Assembly (NCBI RefSeq): GCF_046546515.1
Contig: NZ_JBKHKJ010000002.1
Location: 124,001 to 188,000 of the forward strand
DNA length: 64,000 nucleotides
Source: Parasediminibacterium sp046546515
GTDB taxonomy: Bacteria > Bacteroidota > Bacteroidia > Chitinophagales > Chitinophagaceae
Reading direction: 5' to 3'
Numbering within the stretch: the stretch's first letter is position 1; every line of letters starts with the position of its first letter. The translations under genes were made by a program, and so were the position numbers. Shown in pieces: positions 60,601-64,000 of this stretch. The notes beneath the pieces are model-generated. The model made no database searches. It saw only the letters and a program-made list of their open reading frames with translations, and was not told where the DNA came from.

Positions 60601-61062
60601 ATGGGCGACATTTTTAATAACGACTTTCGGGATTTTATTGATGCCTTGAACAACCATCAGGTAGAATACATCTTAGTAGGTGGATACGCCGTTATTTTAC
60701 ATGGCTATATCAGAAGCACGGCAGACATGGACGTATGGGTTAATAAAACACCTAGCAATTACGAAAAACTTAAACGTGCATATAAAGAATTTGGTGCGCC
60801 CATTTTTTCAAAAGAAGATTTTTTAGGTGACACATATGATGTTTGGGCTATTGGGGTAGCTCCAAATAGAATTGATATTATGAATGCAGTTAAGGGCGTT
60901 TTATTTGAAGAAGCATTTAATAAATGCCAAATATTTCACCAAGGGGCAACCGCCGTTAGGTATATTCACCTAAACCATCTCCTAAAGGCAAAAGAAGCTG
61001 CTGGGAGGTTTAAAGACAAAGCCGACATTGAACAATTGACGAGAAATCAAGATGAACAATAA
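60601..61062 (+). CDS. Nucleotidyltransferase, MNT/DUF6036-like
   Basis: The 153-residue protein has the minimal nucleotidyltransferase signature: ILVGGYAVILHGYIRSTADMDVWV, where the GG turn and the D-x-D (Asp-Met-Asp) metal pair are visible, with a third acidic position in NRIDIMNAV. A helical tail (NHLLKAKEAAGRFKDKADIEQL) follows. Such proteins transfer NMP to a protein or RNA, and several act as toxins or antitoxins with small partner proteins. The preceding 68-residue gene is the likely partner. The substrate is unknown. Confidence 0.8.
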   Translation: MGDIFNNDFRDFIDALNNHQVEYILVGGYAVILHGYIRSTADMDVWVNKTPSNYEKLKRAYKEFGAPIFSKEDFLGDTYDVWAIGVAPNRIDIMNAVKGVLFEEAFNKCQIFHQGATAVRYIHLNHLLKAKEAAGRFKDKADIEQLTRNQDEQ

Positions 61063-61099
61063 AATATCACTTATTATCAACACGATTTATCCCACCCTC

Positions 61100-62782
61100 T
61101 TACACCATCAACGTAAAATAAAACCTGCTCCCCACCCCAATTTCGCTATCCACATGAATGCTACCTCCTTGGGCTTCTATAAATTCCTTGCTGATAGAAA
61201 GACCTAGACCGGTACCTGTTTTGCCATTGCCTGGCACTTGGAAATAACGCTCGAAAATTTTATCCTTGTATTTGGTATCAATGCCTATTCCATAGTCTTT
61301 TACGGCAAATAGTACTTTGTTGCTTTCTTTCAGTATTTCTATTTGTATTTCGCCATTTTCAGGTGTATAACGAAGGGCATTGGTCAGGAAATTTATTAAA
61401 ACCCAAGCGGTTTTTTCTTTGTCTGCTTTTACATTGGGCAATCCTGCAATAGCATTTATTTTTATGGTCACTTGTTTTTGGTCGGCCTGCACTTTTACTG
61501 CATCTAAGGCATATTGCAAAATGTCATAAGGCCTGCAAGGTTGGATGCTTAGCTGGATATTGCCTGTTTCTACTTGCGACATATTCAACAATTCGCCTGT
61601 TATTTTCAAAAGCCTATTGCTGTCATCTTTAATGCCTTCTATTAGCTGTTGTTGCTCTTCGTTCAATTCTCCCGTGCTGCTGCTTTGCAACAATTGCAGA
61701 CTCATTTTAATAGCGGAAATAGGTGTCTTTAATTCATGGGAAACCGTGGCAATAAAATTTGTTTTAGCCTCATTCAATTCATGGAATGGGGTAATGTTAC
61801 GCAACACAATTACCTCACCAATTACTTGTTCATCATTGCTTACTTTAATAATGTCTTTGTTAAAATAGCTTTCTTTATTGTCGGCATATATTTTTAATTC
61901 GTGGTGGTCGTCATTTTGTAGCAAGCGCCTCATTAAATCATTTTTCAAGGCGATGTCTGGGGCATATTGACCAATAATTTCTTTTTCTTTTAAGCCAAGC
62001 ATTTTTTCTGACACAGCGTTTAAAAACAAGATGTTTTTACGTTCGTCAAAACCCATAATGCCGTCTTTCATTTGATTAATGATTGTTTCAATGCGGCTTT
62101 TCTCAAATTTTATCTTAGCCAGATTACTATGCTCATACTCATGTAGTTTTTCTGCCATGGTATTGATGGAGTCTGCCAGTTCCTTGAACTCATCGTCCTG
62201 TTCCATGTGTATCCGGTTGCTATAATTTTTATTGGCAATTTCACGGATACCCCTCGACAAAGTTTTTACTGGTGTAGAAATTACATCAGGAAAATTGATG
62301 GTAAGGGTGAAAGAAATAATGGTCAATACAGAAAAAATGATGGTCAACCAAAAAATGGCACTACTAGCCGTTTTCTGCGCCGTTTCGTTTTTGTGCAGTA
62401 TGGCATTTTGGTTAAGGTTATTAATTATCTGTATTGACTGCCGCAGTTCCCTGTAATTGCTGCTGTCTTTAGGTTTTTGCTTCAATTCCTCAAAATTGGT
62501 ACGGAGCGATTTGGTGGCTTCCTCTTCCCCAAACTCAGTAATATTCTTCTCTTGTTTGGTCAGATTTGCCTCAAAATCAGCAAAAGCCTTTTTATTTTCA
62601 GGCAATTCATCCAATGCCCTCAGCATATTATTGTCATAAACAAGGGTTTCATAGTTGTTCTTCAATATCTTGTCTGCATCTATGCTGAGCCTGTTGATAG
62701 ATACGATGCCAAGGATACCGAACACCAGTATCACGATGAACAGGAAGCCAATGCCAACGGTCAACTTAGTTTTTAATTTCAT
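61100..62782 (-). CDS. Sensor histidine kinase with HAMP and PAS domains, coupled to KdpD-like protein
   Basis: The 560-residue protein has an N-terminal membrane helix (VGIGFLFIVILVFGILGIV), an extracytoplasmic loop, a second helix at about 142-165 (IFWLTIIFSVLTIISFTLTI), a HAMP domain, a PAS domain at about 235-330 and a kinase core: the H-box ATVSHELKTPISAIKMSL, NFLTNALRYTPENG and GLGLSISKEFIEA. It overlaps the end of the KdpD-like gene by one base (TAATG), so translation is coupled and the two parts probably act together. Confidence 0.92.
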   Translation of the reverse strand: MKLKTKLTVGIGFLFIVILVFGILGIVSINRLSIDADKILKNNYETLVYDNNMLRALDELPENKKAFADFEANLTKQEKNITEFGEEEATKSLRTNFEELKQKPKDSSNYRELRQSIQIINNLNQNAILHKNETAQKTASSAIFWLTIIFSVLTIISFTLTINFPDVISTPVKTLSRGIREIANKNYSNRIHMEQDDEFKELADSINTMAEKLHEYEHSNLAKIKFEKSRIETIINQMKDGIMGFDERKNILFLNAVSEKMLGLKEKEIIGQYAPDIALKNDLMRRLLQNDDHHELKIYADNKESYFNKDIIKVSNDEQVIGEVIVLRNITPFHELNEAKTNFIATVSHELKTPISAIKMSLQLLQSSSTGELNEEQQQLIEGIKDDSNRLLKITGELLNMSQVETGNIQLSIQPCRPYDILQYALDAVKVQADQKQVTIKINAIAGLPNVKADKEKTAWVLINFLTNALRYTPENGEIQIEILKESNKVLFAVKDYGIGIDTKYKDKIFERYFQVPGNGKTGTGLGLSISKEFIEAQGGSIHVDSEIGVGSRFYFTLMV

Positions 62783-63906
62783 TACGATAGTATTACGATG
62801 TCTATTTCCGATGCAGACAATTTGTTTAATAATTGATTGAACACTGCGGTACTCAATATTACGTTCATCAGGTTCAAATGTGGCTTGCCAATGCAGATGG
62901 TGGTAATATTTTTTTGCGCTGCGGCTTCAAAAATACCTTTTGCAATGTTCTTGTTTTTTATTTTAATAATCTCGGCTCCAAGTTCGGCAGCCATTTTGAA
63001 ATTGTTAATCAAATGCCGTTGTGCTGCCAATCCTATTTTATCGCCATCCTCATCAGGGGTTTGTACATATAGCAAAAACCATTTGCTGTGGTAATAAGAT
63101 GCCAAGCGTGCCGATTTACGGATTACCTTTTTTGCAATTTCGTGGTTGCTGCTAATGCAAGCCAAAAAGCGCTCCGTTTTCAGGTGCGCATTGCGGGGCA
63201 GTTCTGTTTCTATCTTGCGCTCTACCTGGCTGGCCACTTCCTTCAGTGCCAATTCCCGAAGCTGCAATATTTTTTCGCTCTGGAAAAAATTGCGCAACGA
63301 AATTTCTACTTTGTCGGGGGTATAAATTTTGCCTTCTTTTAGGCGGGTAATCAGTTCATCTGCCGTTAAATCTATGTTTACTACTTCGTCTGCCTGTTGC
63401 AGCACGCTGTCGGGTATCCTTTCTGCTACGTCTATGCCCGTAATGGTTTTTACTTCTCCATTCAGGCTTTCTATATGCTGTATGTTCACGGCACTTATTA
63501 CGTTGATGCCCATATCTAGTATGTCCATCACGTCCTGCCAACGCTTTTCGTTTTTACTGCCTTCAATGTTGGTGTGTGCTAGTTCATCTACCACTACTAT
63601 CTCGGGGTGCAGGTTTATTACCGCCTGCACGTCAAACTCTTCCAGTTCCTTGCCTTTGTAAAACAATTTACGCCGGGGTATCAGGGGCAACCCTTCCAGC
63701 AATTCATGGGTTTCCTTGCGGTTGTGTGTTTCTATATACCCAATCTTTACATCCACGCCATTCCTTAGCAGGGTATGCGCTTCCTGCAACATGCGGTAGG
63801 TTTTGCCTACCCCGGCACTCATCCCCATGTATATCTTAAACTTCCCCCGCCTGCTTTTGCGGATGAGGTCTAAAAAATGTTCGGCACTTTTTTCTTCTTC
63901 AGGCAT
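62782..63906 (-). CDS. kdpD: KdpD-like N-terminal sensor protein (KdpD domain plus USP domain), without kinase
   Basis: The 374-residue protein corresponds to the N-terminal cytoplasmic part of KdpD: the P-loop region KIYMGMSAGVGKTYRMLQEAH at about 23-43 and VVVDELAHTNIEGSKNEKRWQDV, followed at about 250-374 by a universal-stress-protein domain (FLACISSNHEIAKKVIRKSARLA, ITTICIGKPHLNL). Full-length KdpD is about 890 residues and ends in a histidine kinase; here the kinase is the next gene. KdpD controls the high-affinity K+ transporter KdpFABC. No kdp operon is visible in the window; it may lie beyond the right edge. GTCAGTG repeats precede it. Confidence 0.88.
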   Translation of the reverse strand: MPEEEKSAEHFLDLIRKSRRGKFKIYMGMSAGVGKTYRMLQEAHTLLRNGVDVKIGYIETHNRKETHELLEGLPLIPRRKLFYKGKELEEFDVQAVINLHPEIVVVDELAHTNIEGSKNEKRWQDVMDILDMGINVISAVNIQHIESLNGEVKTITGIDVAERIPDSVLQQADEVVNIDLTADELITRLKEGKIYTPDKVEISLRNFFQSEKILQLRELALKEVASQVERKIETELPRNAHLKTERFLACISSNHEIAKKVIRKSARLASYYHSKWFLLYVQTPDEDGDKIGLAAQRHLINNFKMAAELGAEIIKIKNKNIAKGIFEAAAQKNITTICIGKPHLNLMNVILSTAVFNQLLNKLSASEIDIVILS

Positions 63907-63910
63907 AATA

Positions 63911-63965
63911 GTAGTCGTTAGTAGTCAGTAGTCAGTGGTCAGTAGTCAGTAACAAGTCGTCAGTA
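63911..63965. repeat. Degenerate AGTAGTCAGTGGTCAGT repeat
   Basis: Upstream of the kdpD gene the sequence TAGTAGTCAGTAGTCAGTGG is followed by TCAGTAGTCAGTAACAAGTCG. It belongs to the same heptamer family as 24328-24361. Confidence 0.6.
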
Positions 63966-64000
63966 AGATTGATCCCTACTGAAGAGCCTATGTCTGACTA

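Overview
The window looks like a chromosomal segment of a Bacteroidota bacterium, most likely close to Chitinophagaceae. This rests on an ECF sigma/FecR (DUF4974)/STN-receptor locus, a gliding-motility-type (type IX secretion) C-terminal sorting domain, a one-protein hybrid two-component system, TTTG/TAnnTTTG-like promoter elements and intergenic repeat families of the kind common in that phylum. No rRNA, tRNA, CRISPR array, prophage or complete insertion sequence was found. The placement is inferred from gene content and was not checked by any search.

Layout. 1-2386: the end of a TonB-receptor locus on the minus strand (receptor N-terminus, FecR, ECF sigma factor). 2958-4406: asnS. 4407-5640: a repeat-rich gap. 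5641-9295: idi, a carotenoid desaturase, a MerR regulator and a thioredoxin-like protein. 9765-15341: cyanophycin synthetase, lnt and an alpha/beta hydrolase. 15834-18599: a secreted PKD protein. 19230-28712: metabolic and envelope genes (SDR, gamma-carbonic anhydrase, lpdA, acyltransferase, flavin/2Fe-2S reductase, GAF-PAS protein, Mur ligase). 29523-32687: a holin-fold membrane protein and a second sigma/anti-sigma-like/outer-membrane trio. 33126-40476: a minus-strand block (fabI, YceI, small membrane proteins, marC, TPR protein, zinc-ribbon coiled coil, Nif3-like). 40722-45581: a Fic protein, then a three-gene operon. 46798-51237: a very large hybrid sensor. 51469-55912: aspartate kinase, hemB and an acyl-CoA dehydrogenase on the minus strand. 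56309-61062: an ABC exporter, a GH13 lipoprotein and a small-protein/nucleotidyltransferase pair. 61100-63906: a KdpD split into two genes.

The most interesting locus is 41834-45581. A 132-residue protein ending exactly in Gly-Gly, with a beta-beta-alpha start like a ubiquitin-fold protein, is followed 12 nt later by an 864-residue DUF4132-family protein. That gene overlaps by ATGA an E1-like ThiF/MoeB adenylyltransferase that lacks the usual CxxC zinc pairs. A promoter with exact 19-nt spacing stands almost on the first ATG. I read this as a candidate ubiquitin-like activation or conjugation module; I do not recognise the trio as a named system.

The second unusual signal is non-coding. Six intergenic arrays (5-10 units each) repeat with a strict 11-nt period, roughly AAAnTAnGCAn, and each is linked to a conserved anchor close to GATnnTCAATGAnTTA. 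Two of them lie in a ~270-bp inverted dispersed repeat. Several MITE-like elements are also present, one with 24-bp perfect terminal inverted repeats and an exact 8-bp target duplication (58316-58906).
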